Position numbers and translations under genes: made by a program | The notes under the pieces: model-generated | The model's input: the letters and a program-made list of their open reading frames with translations, nothing else | Database searches by the model: none | What the model was told of the DNA's origin: nothing | Assembly (NCBI GenBank): GCA_947624385.1 | Contig: CANQJZ010000026.1 | Location: 1-35,973, forward strand | Reading direction: 5' to 3' | DNA length: 35,973 nt | From: an uncultured Oscillospiraceae bacterium | GTDB taxonomy: Bacteria; Bacillota; Clostridia; Oscillospirales; Oscillospiraceae | Shown: piece after piece, positions 1 through 7,819 of the stretch | Position numbering within the stretch: the stretch's first letter is position 1 | How the letters are laid out: each line of letters opens with the position of its first letter

Positions 1-1019
1 TCCCGGGCGGCGGCCTCGCTGCCGCAGGCCTTCAGATCGTCGAAGGCGATGATGTTGGCCCGGATGAAGCCCCGCTCAAAGTCGGTGTGTATCTTGCCCG
101 CGGCCTGGGGGGCCTTGGTGCCCTTTGTGATGGTCCAGGCACGGCACTCGTCCGGCCCGCAGGTCAGGAAAGAGATCAGCCCCAGCAGCTCATAGGAGCA
201 CTTGATGAGCCGTTCCAGGCCCGATTCCCGGATGCCCAGCTCCTCCATGAACATCTCCCGGTCGGCCGGGTCCTCCAGCTCGGCGATGTCCTGCTCGAAC
301 CGGGCGCAGACCGGCAGGACCATGCTGCCCTCCGCGTCGGCGATGGCCTTGACCTGCTTATAATACGCGCTTTGTTCCGCCTGGGCGAAGCCGTCCTCGT
401 CCATGTTGGCGGCGTAAATGACGGGTTTGAGGCTGAGCAAATCGGACTGGGCCACCATCTCCGCCTCGTCCCCCTCGCAGGGAAAGCTCCGGGCGGACTT
501 GCCGCTGTCCAGCCAGTCGGCCAGCCGGGCCATTAAATCGGCCTCTTTGGCGTATTTCTTATCGCCGGACTTTACGTACTTCTGGGCCTTTTCCAGCCGC
601 CGCTGGACCATTTCCAGGTCCGCCATAATGAGTTCCAGGTCGATGGTCTCAATGTCGCCCCTGGGGTCGGTGGAGCACTCGTGGCGGATGATGTTGGCGT
701 CGTCAAAGCAGCGCACCACGTGAATAAGCGCGTCGGTGCCCCGGATGTTGCCCAAAAACTTGTTGCCCAGGCCCTCGCCCTTGCTGGCGCCCTTCACCAG
801 GCCCGCGATGTCCACGAACTCGATGGTGGCCGGGGTGAACTTCTTGGGGTGGTACATCTCCGCCAAAAAGTCCAGCCGCTCGTCCGGCACCGCCACCACG
901 CCCACGTTGGGGTCGATGGTGCAGAAGGGGTAGTTTGCCGATTCCGCCCCGGCGTTGGTCAGTGCGTTGAAAAGCGTGCTCTTGCCCACGTTGGGCAGGC
1001 CCAAAATGCCAAGTTTCAT
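1..1019 (-). CDS. ychF: YchF/OLA1-family GTP/ATP-binding protein, 3' end cut by window edge
   Basis: Ribosome-associated P-loop NTPase of the Obg/OLA1 family; members bind ribosomes and hydrolyse ATP in preference to GTP (family knowledge). The protein begins MKLGILGLPNVGKSTLFNAL, giving the G1 loop at residues 7-15. DIAGLVKGAS follows near residue 70, and the family's altered NKxD element appears as NMDE in place of NKxD, which is what separates YchF from ordinary GTPases. The last visible residues (IRANIIAFDDLKACGSEAAAR) belong to the C-terminal TGS domain, so about 339 of the usual 360-odd residues are present and only the tail is missing. A GAGAGGAAG ribosome site precedes the ATG. It lies 143 bp downstream of ftsH, and the gap contains a dispersed repeat and a perfect hairpin, so it may be a separate transcription unit. 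Confidence 0.96.
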   Translation of the reverse strand, partial: MKLGILGLPNVGKSTLFNALTNAGAESANYPFCTIDPNVGVVAVPDERLDFLAEMYHPKKFTPATIEFVDIAGLVKGASKGEGLGNKFLGNIRGTDALIHVVRCFDDANIIRHECSTDPRGDIETIDLELIMADLEMVQRRLEKAQKYVKSGDKKYAKEADLMARLADWLDSGKSARSFPCEGDEAEMVAQSDLLSLKPVIYAANMDEDGFAQAEQSAYYKQVKAIADAEGSMVLPVCARFEQDIAELEDPADREMFMEELGIRESGLERLIKCSYELLGLISFLTCGPDECRAWTITKGTKAPQAAGKIHTDFERGFIRANIIAFDDLKACGSEAAAR

Positions 1020-1040
1020 TTTTTCTTCCTCTCTCAGTCA

Positions 1041-1068
1041 GCAAGCCGGGACATACGGCCCGGCTTGC
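1041..1068. other. Perfect 10-bp hairpin between ychF and ftsH
   Basis: GCAAGCCGGG and CCCGGCTTGC pair perfectly around an 8-nt loop. On the plus strand the hairpin is followed by a T-rich stretch (GTTTTGTTT). On the minus strand, the direction of ftsH and ychF, no U-run follows. It is therefore not a convincing terminator for ftsH; it could be a pause or processing site in the ychF leader, or a terminator against antisense transcription. Confidence 0.5.
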
Positions 1069-1076
1069 GTTTTGTT

Positions 1077-1124
1077 TATCCCATTCGAGGCGGGGCTCCC
1101 GCCCCCTCGAGCTCCCCCTTGCTT
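1077..1124 (-). repeat. Core copy of the dispersed 115-bp repeat (third copy, inverted)
   Basis: Read on the minus strand, these 48 bp match the centre of the two 115-bp copies at 24186-24300 and 35835-35949, from AAGCAAGGGGGAGCTCGAGG through to TGGGATA. Only the core is shared; the flanks differ. The central hairpin pairs through GGC/GCC here and through GAC/GTC in the other copies, so base pairing is kept although the sequence changed. Confidence 0.8.
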
Positions 1125-1162
1125 GACTAAGATTTTCTCTTTCTTTGAGACAAGCTGGATTT

Positions 1163-3253
1163 TCATTGCGGTTCCTCGCTCGTCGGCGTCTCCGGCGGCG
1201 CGTCCGGCTGTGCGGGCGCTGCCTCAGGCGTCTCCGGCTGGACCGGCTGGGCCGGTTCCTCCGGCTGCTTGGGCGACACGCCCTGGGGCTGCTTAGGGGG
1301 CAGCTGGCCGTGGTCGCAGAAGTAGTCGAAGTCCGCCCCGTCCATGGACTCGTGGGTCAGCAGGTACTCCGCCACGGCGATCAGCTGCTCCCGGTGCTCG
1401 GTGAGTATTTTTTCGCACATGGCGCTGGCCTCGTCGAAGATGCGCTTGACCTCCTCGTCGATGATGCCGGCGGTCTCCTCGGAATAGCTCTTGGTGGTGC
1501 CGAAGTCCCGGCCGATGAACAGGCTGTGGCCCGAATCGTCAAAGCTGATGGGGCCCAGCCGGTCCGACATGCCGAACTGCATGACCATGGCGCGGGCGAT
1601 CTTGCTGGCCTGCTGGATATCCCCGGACGCGCCGGTGGAGATATCGTCCAGGAAGAGCCTTTCCGCCGTGCGCCCGCCCAGGGCCATCACGATCTGCTCG
1701 AACATATCGCTCTTGGCCCGGAAGGATTTGTCCTCGCTGGGACGCATGAGGGTGAAGCCGCCTGCCTGACCCCGGGGGATGATGGTGATATAGTGTACCG
1801 GGTCCACATGGGGCAGGTACTTGGCCGCGATGGCGTGGCCGGACTCGTGGTAGGCGGTGAGCCGCCGCTCCTTCTCGGTGATGACCCGGCTCTTTTTCTC
1901 CGGGCCCATGGCCACCTTCAAGATGGCCTCGTCGATGTCGTCGTTGACGATGAACCGCCGATGCCGCCGCACGGCCAGCAGGGCCGCCTCATTGAGCAGG
2001 TTTTCCAGGTCCGCGCCGGAGAATCCGGCGGTGCCCCGGGCGATGGAGTTGAGGTTCACGTCGTCCCCCAGGGGCTTATCCTTGGCGTGGACCTTCAAGA
2101 TTTCTTCACGGCCCTTCACGTCGGGCAGGCCGATATAGACCTGCCGGTCGAACCGGCCGGGCCGGAGCAGGGCGTTGTCCAGGATGTCGGCCCGGTTGGT
2201 GGCCGCCATGACGATGACGCCCTCGTTGTTGGTAAAGCCGTCCATCTCCACAAGAAGCTGGTTCAAGGTCTGCTCGCGCTCGTCGTGGCCGCCGCCAAGG
2301 CCGGAGCCGCGCTGACGGCCCACGGCGTCGATCTCGTCGATGAAGATGATGGCGGGCGCCACTTTCTTGGCCTGGTCAAAGAGGTCTCTCACCCGGCTTG
2401 CGCCAACGCCCACGTACAGCTCCACGAAGTCGGAGCCGGAGATGGACAAAAACTGCACCCCGGCCTCCCCCGCCACGGCCTTGGCCATCAAAGTCTTGCC
2501 GGTGCCCGGAGGGCCCACCAGCAGCACGCCCTTGGGGATGCGTGCGCCCATGGCCGTGTAGGCGGCGGGATTTTTGAGAAACTCCACGATCTCCTGCAGC
2601 TCCTCTTTTTCCTCGTCGCACCCGGCTACGTCCTTGAAGGTCTTTTTCGTCTGGCCCTCCTGGGCCACCTTGGTCCGGGCCTTGGAGAACTTGGCCACGC
2701 CGCCGGCGCCGCCGCCGGTGGCCCGGTTCATCATCACGTACCACAGCACGCCGAGCACGCCCATCACGATCAGATAGGGCAAAAAGCTCAGCCACCAGGG
2801 AGCCACGAACCCCTCGTTGTCGTCATACTCCGTCAGGATACCGGCGTCCTTCTGCTCCCGGATGAGGTCCCCCAGGTCCTGATAGAAAAGGTCCACATCC
2901 CGCAGGTTGCGCCCGATCTCCGTCTGGCCCTTGTAGGGTGTACGCAGATAGAGATAGAGCTCGTTGCCGGATATGACGAAGGACTCCACCTGTTTGGCCT
3001 CAAACAGGTCGAGGATCTCCGAATAGGTCACGTCCGTGGTTTTGCTGTTGCCGGTCAGGGAGAACACCGTGGCCAGCAGGATCACCAGGATCAGGGCGTA
3101 AAAGCCGATGTCCCTGGCGCGCCGGTTCGGTCCGCCGGGGCGCTGCCCGCCGGGACGCTGACCGCCGCCGTCCGGTCGCTGTCCCCCCGGTCCGGGTCCG
3201 CCGGGTCCCGGTCCGGAATTGTTGTTATTGTTGCTGCCAGGCATATTGTCCAT
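1163..3253 (-). CDS. ftsH: ATP-dependent zinc metalloprotease FtsH
   Basis: Membrane-anchored AAA+ protease that degrades damaged membrane proteins and some regulators. The 696 residues hold a first membrane segment at about 49-67, an extracytoplasmic region, a second segment at about 158-175, Walker A GPPGTGKT at 247-254, Walker B IIFIDEID at 302-309, the second region of homology at 351-370 ending RPGRFDR, and the zinc site HESGH at 469-473 with D545 in GASGD as likely third ligand. A GAGGT ribosome site sits just before ATG and the gene begins 9 bp after hpt ends, as in the usual tilS-hpt-ftsH order. The first 45 residues are unusual: almost only N, G, P, Q and R (a run of five N, then GPGPGG and QRPGG units). 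The C-terminal 40 residues are rich in P, E and Q. Both tails look disordered. Confidence 0.98.
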   Translation of the reverse strand: MDNMPGSNNNNNSGPGPGGPGPGGQRPDGGGQRPGGQRPGGPNRRARDIGFYALILVILLATVFSLTGNSKTTDVTYSEILDLFEAKQVESFVISGNELYLYLRTPYKGQTEIGRNLRDVDLFYQDLGDLIREQKDAGILTEYDDNEGFVAPWWLSFLPYLIVMGVLGVLWYVMMNRATGGGAGGVAKFSKARTKVAQEGQTKKTFKDVAGCDEEKEELQEIVEFLKNPAAYTAMGARIPKGVLLVGPPGTGKTLMAKAVAGEAGVQFLSISGSDFVELYVGVGASRVRDLFDQAKKVAPAIIFIDEIDAVGRQRGSGLGGGHDEREQTLNQLLVEMDGFTNNEGVIVMAATNRADILDNALLRPGRFDRQVYIGLPDVKGREEILKVHAKDKPLGDDVNLNSIARGTAGFSGADLENLLNEAALLAVRRHRRFIVNDDIDEAILKVAMGPEKKSRVITEKERRLTAYHESGHAIAAKYLPHVDPVHYITIIPRGQAGGFTLMRPSEDKSFRAKSDMFEQIVMALGGRTAERLFLDDISTGASGDIQQASKIARAMVMQFGMSDRLGPISFDDSGHSLFIGRDFGTTKSYSEETAGIIDEEVKRIFDEASAMCEKILTEHREQLIAVAEYLLTHESMDGADFDYFCDHGQLPPKQPQGVSPKQPEEPAQPVQPETPEAAPAQPDAPPETPTSEEPQ

Positions 3254-3262
3254 GTGCTTACC

Positions 3263-3799
3263 TCATGAATAAACTTCCGGCTTCAAAAGGCCGATATAGG
3301 GGAGATTGCGGTATTTTTCGTCGAAATCCAGGCCGTACCCCACCACGAACGCGTCCGGGATGGTGAAGCCCGCGTAGTCCGCCTTGATGGGCGCCACGCG
3401 GCGGTCCGGCTTGTCCAGAAGCGTCACGATGCGGATGGAGCTGGGCTTGCGGGCCATCATATAGTTTTTGAGATAGCTGAGGGTATTGCCGCTGTCCAGT
3501 ATATCCTCCACGATGATCACGTCCCGGCCCTCGATGTTCTCCGTCAGGTCCTTGATGATCTTCACCGCGCCGGTGGACGTGGTGCCCTTGCCGTAGCTGG
3601 ACACCACCATGAAGTCTATGGTGCAGGGGATGTCACAGGCGCGCACCAGGTCCGCCATAAAGATGAAGCAGCCCCGCAGCACGCCCACGAACAGTGGATT
3701 CTTGCCCTTGTAATCCGCGGAGATCTGCCGCCCCAGACGGGCCACGATGCTTTTCAGCTCTTCCTCGGTGGCGATATAGCGCTCGATGTCGTTGTGCAT
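3263..3799 (-). CDS. hpt: Hypoxanthine(-guanine) phosphoribosyltransferase
   Basis: Purine salvage enzyme joining hypoxanthine or guanine to PRPP to make IMP or GMP. At 178 residues it has normal length. The PRPP-binding motif VEDILDSGNT is at 97-106, the flexible-loop SSYG at 67-70, and the late metal/base-binding stretch FVVGYGLDFDEKYRNLPYIG at 151-170. A GAGGAT ribosome site precedes the ATG, which lies 12 bp after the tilS stop. It sits between tilS and ftsH, as in Bacillus and many Clostridia, where these genes are co-transcribed. Nothing is odd about the protein. Confidence 0.98.
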   Translation of the reverse strand: MHNDIERYIATEEELKSIVARLGRQISADYKGKNPLFVGVLRGCFIFMADLVRACDIPCTIDFMVVSSYGKGTTSTGAVKIIKDLTENIEGRDVIIVEDILDSGNTLSYLKNYMMARKPSSIRIVTLLDKPDRRVAPIKADYAGFTIPDAFVVGYGLDFDEKYRNLPYIGLLKPEVYS

Positions 3800-3811
3800 A
3801 AGTCTTTATCC

Positions 3812-5110
3812 TCACTCACCCGGCATTGGCCGGAATTGTATCCGCAACAATTTTTTGTCTCCCGGCCTGGCGCAGACCCTCTCGTCCGCCCCCAGACCAC
3901 ACACGCCCAGGATCCCCTGCTCGTCCCGCAGCACAGGCACCGCGTTCCGCTCCCAGGGCGGTATGCCCGCTTCCTGAAAAAGCTGCTTGAGGGTTTTCGT
4001 GCAGCCCCGGCCCGCCGGGCGGAACCTGTCCCCCGGCCGACGGCCGGCGACAGTAATACTACCACATATATTCTCACATTGAAAGAAAAAAATGTTGTAC
4101 GATTTGTGAACATCTTCGGGCCAGTCTGTGAATTGCGTCACACACACCTGCAGGCCCGCCTCGGGGATATGGGTCACGCCCGGTACGGCCAGGACCCGTT
4201 CGGGAAGCCCTGGCCCGTCCTCAGCGCCGAACACCAGACGGCCGTTGTAACAGGCCGCCCGCAGTCCCGGCACGTCCGCCGCGCCGCCGTCTCTGGCCGC
4301 CTTCAGCACGGCCTGTACATGGCCCATGGAGAGCTCCCGGCCCGCCAAAAGCCGCACCGCCCTTGACGCCACCGGCCAGGGCGCGTCCGACAAAGCCCTG
4401 GCGTCCACGGAGCTTTCATCCGCGTTGGCCGCGAGAAAGTCCCGGGCCAGCCTTTCCAGAAACGCCTCGTCCTGGCGCAGCAGCCGGGTCGTCCTGCCCA
4501 CCGCGGACACGAACGCCGGGTCCACCGTTTCCAGGGCCGGCACCGCCCCGTGGCGGACCCGGTTGCGGGCGTATTCGTCCTCCCGGTTGGACCCGTCCTC
4601 CACGTGGGGGATGTTCTTTTCCTTCAAATACGCCTCGACCTCACGGCGGGTCACGTCCAGCATGGGCCGGACGATGCGGCCCCGGACAGGCGTGATGCCC
4701 CCCAGGCCTTTAAGGCCCGCGCCCCGGGCCAGGTGCAGAAGCACCGTCTCGGCGTTGTCGTTGGCGGTGTGGGCCGTGGCGATCACGGCCGCGCCCAGCG
4801 CGTCAGCCGTCCGCTCCAAAAAGGCGTACCGGAGCTCCCGCCCTGCCTGTTCCAGGCCCATATGCGCCTGGGCGGCGTACGCGGCCACGTCGCCCTTTTC
4901 CGTAACGCACAAAATGTCCCGCTCTGCGCAAAAATCCCGCACAAATGTCTCGTCCCGGTCAGCATCCGCGCCGCGAAGGCCGTGGTTATAATGCCCCGCC
5001 GCCACGGCGTAGCCCAGCTCCCGAAGCCGACACAGCAGGTACATGGAATCCGCCCCGCCGGACACAGCGCACAGGATAAGGCCGTCCCTGGGCAGAAGAT
5101 CAGTATGCAT
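3812..5110 (-). CDS. tilS: tRNA(Ile)-lysidine synthase TilS
   Basis: Modifies C34 of the tRNA(Ile) CAU anticodon to lysidine with ATP and lysine, which changes both codon and amino-acid identity of the tRNA. The PP-loop SGGADS is at residues 17-22 and the N-type ATP pyrophosphatase domain covers about the first 190 residues. The C-terminal TilS domain is marked by PGDRFRPAGRG and TLKQLFQEAGIPPWER near 357-391. The ATG overlaps the end of dnaB by 11 bp, and an in-frame TGA lies 24 bp upstream, so the start cannot move much. The N-terminus before the PP-loop is shorter than usual, and the ribosome site is weak (AGGAC), suggesting translational coupling to dnaB. Confidence 0.96.
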   Translation of the reverse strand: MHTDLLPRDGLILCAVSGGADSMYLLCRLRELGYAVAAGHYNHGLRGADADRDETFVRDFCAERDILCVTEKGDVAAYAAQAHMGLEQAGRELRYAFLERTADALGAAVIATAHTANDNAETVLLHLARGAGLKGLGGITPVRGRIVRPMLDVTRREVEAYLKEKNIPHVEDGSNREDEYARNRVRHGAVPALETVDPAFVSAVGRTTRLLRQDEAFLERLARDFLAANADESSVDARALSDAPWPVASRAVRLLAGRELSMGHVQAVLKAARDGGAADVPGLRAACYNGRLVFGAEDGPGLPERVLAVPGVTHIPEAGLQVCVTQFTDWPEDVHKSYNIFFFQCENICGSITVAGRRPGDRFRPAGRGCTKTLKQLFQEAGIPPWERNAVPVLRDEQGILGVCGLGADERVCARPGDKKLLRIQFRPMPGE

Positions 5111-6446
5111 CGTCCTGACGGTTGGAATCGTTCACGTAGGTAGTGTACTCCGGTATCCAACGCAGATACACCGTGCCCACCCGGCCGTGCCGGTTTTTGA
5201 GGATGATGGCCTCGGCGGAGTTGGGGTCCTCGCACTCCCGGTCGTAATACCCCTCCCGGTAAAGGCCGATGACCGCGTCCGCGTCCTGCTCGATGGAGCC
5301 GGACTCCCGCAAATCGGAGAGCATGGGCCGCTTGTTCTGCCGCGCCTCGTTGGCGCGGCTCAGCTGGCTCATGCAGACCAGGGGCACGCCCAGCTCCTTG
5401 GCCGTGACCTTCATCATGCGGCTGATGTCGCTGACGGCCTGGGTGCGGCTCTCGTTGGCCCAGGAATTGCCGCTTCCCGCGCTCTGCATCAGCTGCAAAT
5501 AGTCCACCACCACAAGCCCCAGGTTTTCCACCCGGCGGCACTGGGCGGCCATATCCGCCACGGTCATGGTGGGGTTGTCGTCCATGCGGATGTCGATCTT
5601 GGACAGGGCCCCGGCGGCCTCGGCCAGACGGGTCCATTCCTCGGCGTTCAGCCGTCCCTGGTTGATCTGGTAAAGGTCGATATGGCTCTCCGAGGAGAGC
5701 ATGCGCTGCACCAGCTGCTGGCGGCTCATTTCCAGGGAAAAGATGGCCACGGTCTTACCGGAGCTTTTCGCGGCGTTCACGGCGATGTTCAGGGCGATAC
5801 TTGTCTTGCCCATGCCGGGCCGGGAGGCGATCAGCACGAAGTCCCCCTGCCCCAGGCCCTGCAAACACTCGTCGATGTCGGCAAGGCCCGTGGAGATGCC
5901 GGGAAGCTGGCTGCCGCCCGCCGCCGCCTGGGACACCTGACTCAACACGTCCTGAAGCACCTGGGTCATGGGCACCAGCCCGCCGGTGGCGCTCTCCTTG
6001 CGCAGAGCGTAAACTTTACGCTCCGCCAGCTCCAGCACTTCCCGGCCCTGGCCCGATTCCTGGTACACCTGCTCGCTTATCTCCGACGCGGCGGCGCCAA
6101 GCTCCCGCAGCAGCGCCCTGTCCCGGACGATGGCGCAGTATTGCAGCACGTTCGCCGCCGTGGGCGTCACGTCCATCAGCTCAAGAAGGTACTGTTGGGA
6201 ATTATCCCGCCAGCACTTTCTGGTGCGCATCTCGTCCAGCACAGTGACCGGGTCGATCCTGGAGCCCATGGCGAACATGGCGAACATGGTCTCAAAGATG
6301 TCCCGGTTGACGTCGATATAAAACTCCGCTCCCCGGACGTTGTTCACCACGTCAGGGATACAGGCGGGGTCGATGAGCATGGAGCCCAGGATCGCCTGTT
6401 CGGCCTCCGCCGAATAGGGGACCCTGCGGCCGAGGATCTCGTCCAT
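5100..6446 (-). CDS. dnaB: Replicative DNA helicase DnaB (DnaC of Bacillus)
   Basis: Hexameric helicase of the replication fork. The 448 residues show an N-terminal primase-interaction domain beginning PYSAEAEQAILGSMLID, a linker, and a RecA-like ATPase domain with Walker A ASRPGMGKTS at 207-216, Walker B LVVVDYLQLM at 311-320, and the QLSRANEAR and SDLRESGSIEQDAD segments typical of DnaB. There is no intein, although DnaB Walker A is a common intein site. It follows rplI by 6 bp and overlaps tilS, so it is part of the same transcription unit. Confidence 0.98.
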   Translation of the reverse strand: MDEILGRRVPYSAEAEQAILGSMLIDPACIPDVVNNVRGAEFYIDVNRDIFETMFAMFAMGSRIDPVTVLDEMRTRKCWRDNSQQYLLELMDVTPTAANVLQYCAIVRDRALLRELGAAASEISEQVYQESGQGREVLELAERKVYALRKESATGGLVPMTQVLQDVLSQVSQAAAGGSQLPGISTGLADIDECLQGLGQGDFVLIASRPGMGKTSIALNIAVNAAKSSGKTVAIFSLEMSRQQLVQRMLSSESHIDLYQINQGRLNAEEWTRLAEAAGALSKIDIRMDDNPTMTVADMAAQCRRVENLGLVVVDYLQLMQSAGSGNSWANESRTQAVSDISRMMKVTAKELGVPLVCMSQLSRANEARQNKRPMLSDLRESGSIEQDADAVIGLYREGYYDRECEDPNSAEAIILKNRHGRVGTVYLRWIPEYTTYVNDSNRQDDAY

Positions 6447-6452
6447 AGCGGC

Positions 6453-6902
6453 TTATTTCTCCTCTGTCACCATCACGTGGATCGTGCCGGCGATCTCATA
6501 GCCCAGCTTGCACTTGACCTGGAACGTGCCGAACTGCTTGATGGGCTCGGTCTGCACGATCTGGTTTTTCTCGATGGCGATGCCGTGCTGGGCGTTCAGG
6601 GCCTCGGCGATCTGGCTGGAGGTGACGGCGCCGAATAATTTTCCGCCGGCGCCGGCCTTGGCCTTCACGTGTACCACCACGGCCCCCAGCTTTTCCGCGT
6701 ATTCCATGGCCTGGGCCCGCTCCCGGGCGATCTGGGCCTGGCGGGCCTTGTCCTTCAGGCGCATGGCGTTGAGATTGTCCGCCGTGGCCTCGATGGCCAG
6801 GCCCCTGGGCAGAAGATAGTTGCGCCCATAGCCGTCGGAGACCTCCTTCAGCTGGCCCTTCTTCCCCTGGCCCTTGATGTCCTGCTGCAATATGACCTTC
6901 AT
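6453..6902 (-). CDS. rplI: 50S ribosomal protein L9
   Basis: Ribosomal protein L9 binds 23S rRNA near the L1 stalk. The chosen start gives 149 residues beginning [21 protein letters not shown], the usual L9 N-terminus and length. A strong AAGGAGGAT ribosome site 6 bp upstream supports it, and an in-frame upstream ATG would add 27 residues unlike L9. The motif [14 protein letters not shown] (residues 23-36) is the L9 signature. It lies between the methyltransferase gene and dnaB; in most Firmicutes gdpP is directly upstream. Confidence 0.97.
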   Translation of the reverse strand: MKVILQQDIKGQGKKGQLKEVSDGYGRNYLLPRGLAIEATADNLNAMRLKDKARQAQIARERAQAMEYAEKLGAVVVHVKAKAGAGGKLFGAVTSSQIAEALNAQHGIAIEKNQIVQTEPIKQFGTFQVKCKLGYEIAGTIHVMVTEEK

Positions 6903-6934
6903 ATGTTCATCCTCCTTGCCTGGATGCTTATGCT

Positions 6935-7807
6935 CTATGCTGTGCCGCGCACCACCATGATGACAGACACCTGGGTATCCCACTGCTTCTCGCCCCGGTC
7001 ATACTGGCCCAGGCGGGCGTCATAGCGGGCGTTGGCAAGCGCCTCCATCCGCTGTCTGTCCCGGTCCGTGATGTCTCCCCGCTCCAGCCACGCCGTGGAC
7101 GCGATGGCGTCCAGCTCCCCGTACCGCTCCGCGTCGATCATCTCCCTGGCCAGCGCCGGGGGAAAGGCCGGGTCATCCGGCGTCAGGCCGATCGCCGCAT
7201 AGCCGGTGCGCACGTCGGCGAACCCATACCGCTCCATGGCGGCGGGCAGCTCCGCCTCGCTCATGTGGTACCTGCCCACGGCGTATTTTTCAAAGGTATC
7301 GTCCGACTGGGCGGCCTTGTCCCAGAAGCGCTTTTCCTCCTCCCCCGGCGTCAGGCACGCCGCCTGAACGGCGATCCCCCTGCGGGAGGACAGCACCAGG
7401 CACACGCCGCCGGGACGCAGCACCCGCCGCTGCTCGCCAAAAAACGCGCCGGGCTCGATGTGTTCGCTGACCGTGTTGGAGATGGTCACGTCGAACGCGC
7501 CGTCCGCAAAGGGCAGCGCCGCGGCGTCCCCCTCCAGAAAACGGACCCCCGGCTCATGCTCCCTGGCGAAGCGGATGAACGCGCTGTCCCTATCCAGGGC
7601 CGTGATCTCCGCCCTGGGATACCACCGGCGCAGCGCGCCGGCCAAAGCGCCGGGGCCGCAGCCCACCTCCAGGATCTTCAGCGGCTTGTCCCCGTCCAGA
7701 GCGAACAGCGGCGCATACCGCTGCCGGAACAGATCGTGGAACCGCAGCCTCCGGCTGAGATACAGCGTCCTGACGCCCTGCACGCGGCTGGACCAGATCA
7801 CGTTCAC
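6935..7807 (-). CDS. Class I SAM-dependent methyltransferase, substrate unknown
   Basis: A 290-residue protein with a Rossmann-type methyltransferase core: motif [14 protein letters not shown] at 45-57, an acidic residue after beta-2 (TALDRDS), motif II/III with [19 protein letters not shown], and post-motif [15 protein letters not shown] cannot name the substrate. The start is GTG at 7807, preceded by an AGGGGGA ribosome site with 7-bp spacing; it follows gdpP by 12 bp. It interrupts the common gdpP-rplI pair, and its close spacing on both sides says it is transcribed with them. The C-terminal 100 residues do not match a fold I recognise. It could be a small-molecule or a ubiE/COQ5-like enzyme, but nothing here decides. 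Confidence 0.85.
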   Translation of the reverse strand: MNVIWSSRVQGVRTLYLSRRLRFHDLFRQRYAPLFALDGDKPLKILEVGCGPGALAGALRRWYPRAEITALDRDSAFIRFAREHEPGVRFLEGDAAALPFADGAFDVTISNTVSEHIEPGAFFGEQRRVLRPGGVCLVLSSRRGIAVQAACLTPGEEEKRFWDKAAQSDDTFEKYAVGRYHMSEAELPAAMERYGFADVRTGYAAIGLTPDDPAFPPALAREMIDAERYGELDAIASTAWLERGDITDRDRQRMEALANARYDARLGQYDRGEKQWDTQVSVIMVVRGTA

Positions 7808-7819
7808 GGGCCAGTCCCC

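Noticed and set aside
1145-3268. Long open frame on the plus strand opposite ftsH (707 codons)
   Set aside because: It is an exact antisense shadow of ftsH in GC-rich DNA, has low-complexity His/Gly/Val-rich content and no ribosome site, while ftsH on the other strand has all family motifs.
6903-6983. Longer rplI start adding 27 residues
   Set aside because: The added residues ([11 protein letters not shown]...) are unlike L9, and AAGGAGGAT lies right before the downstream ATG.
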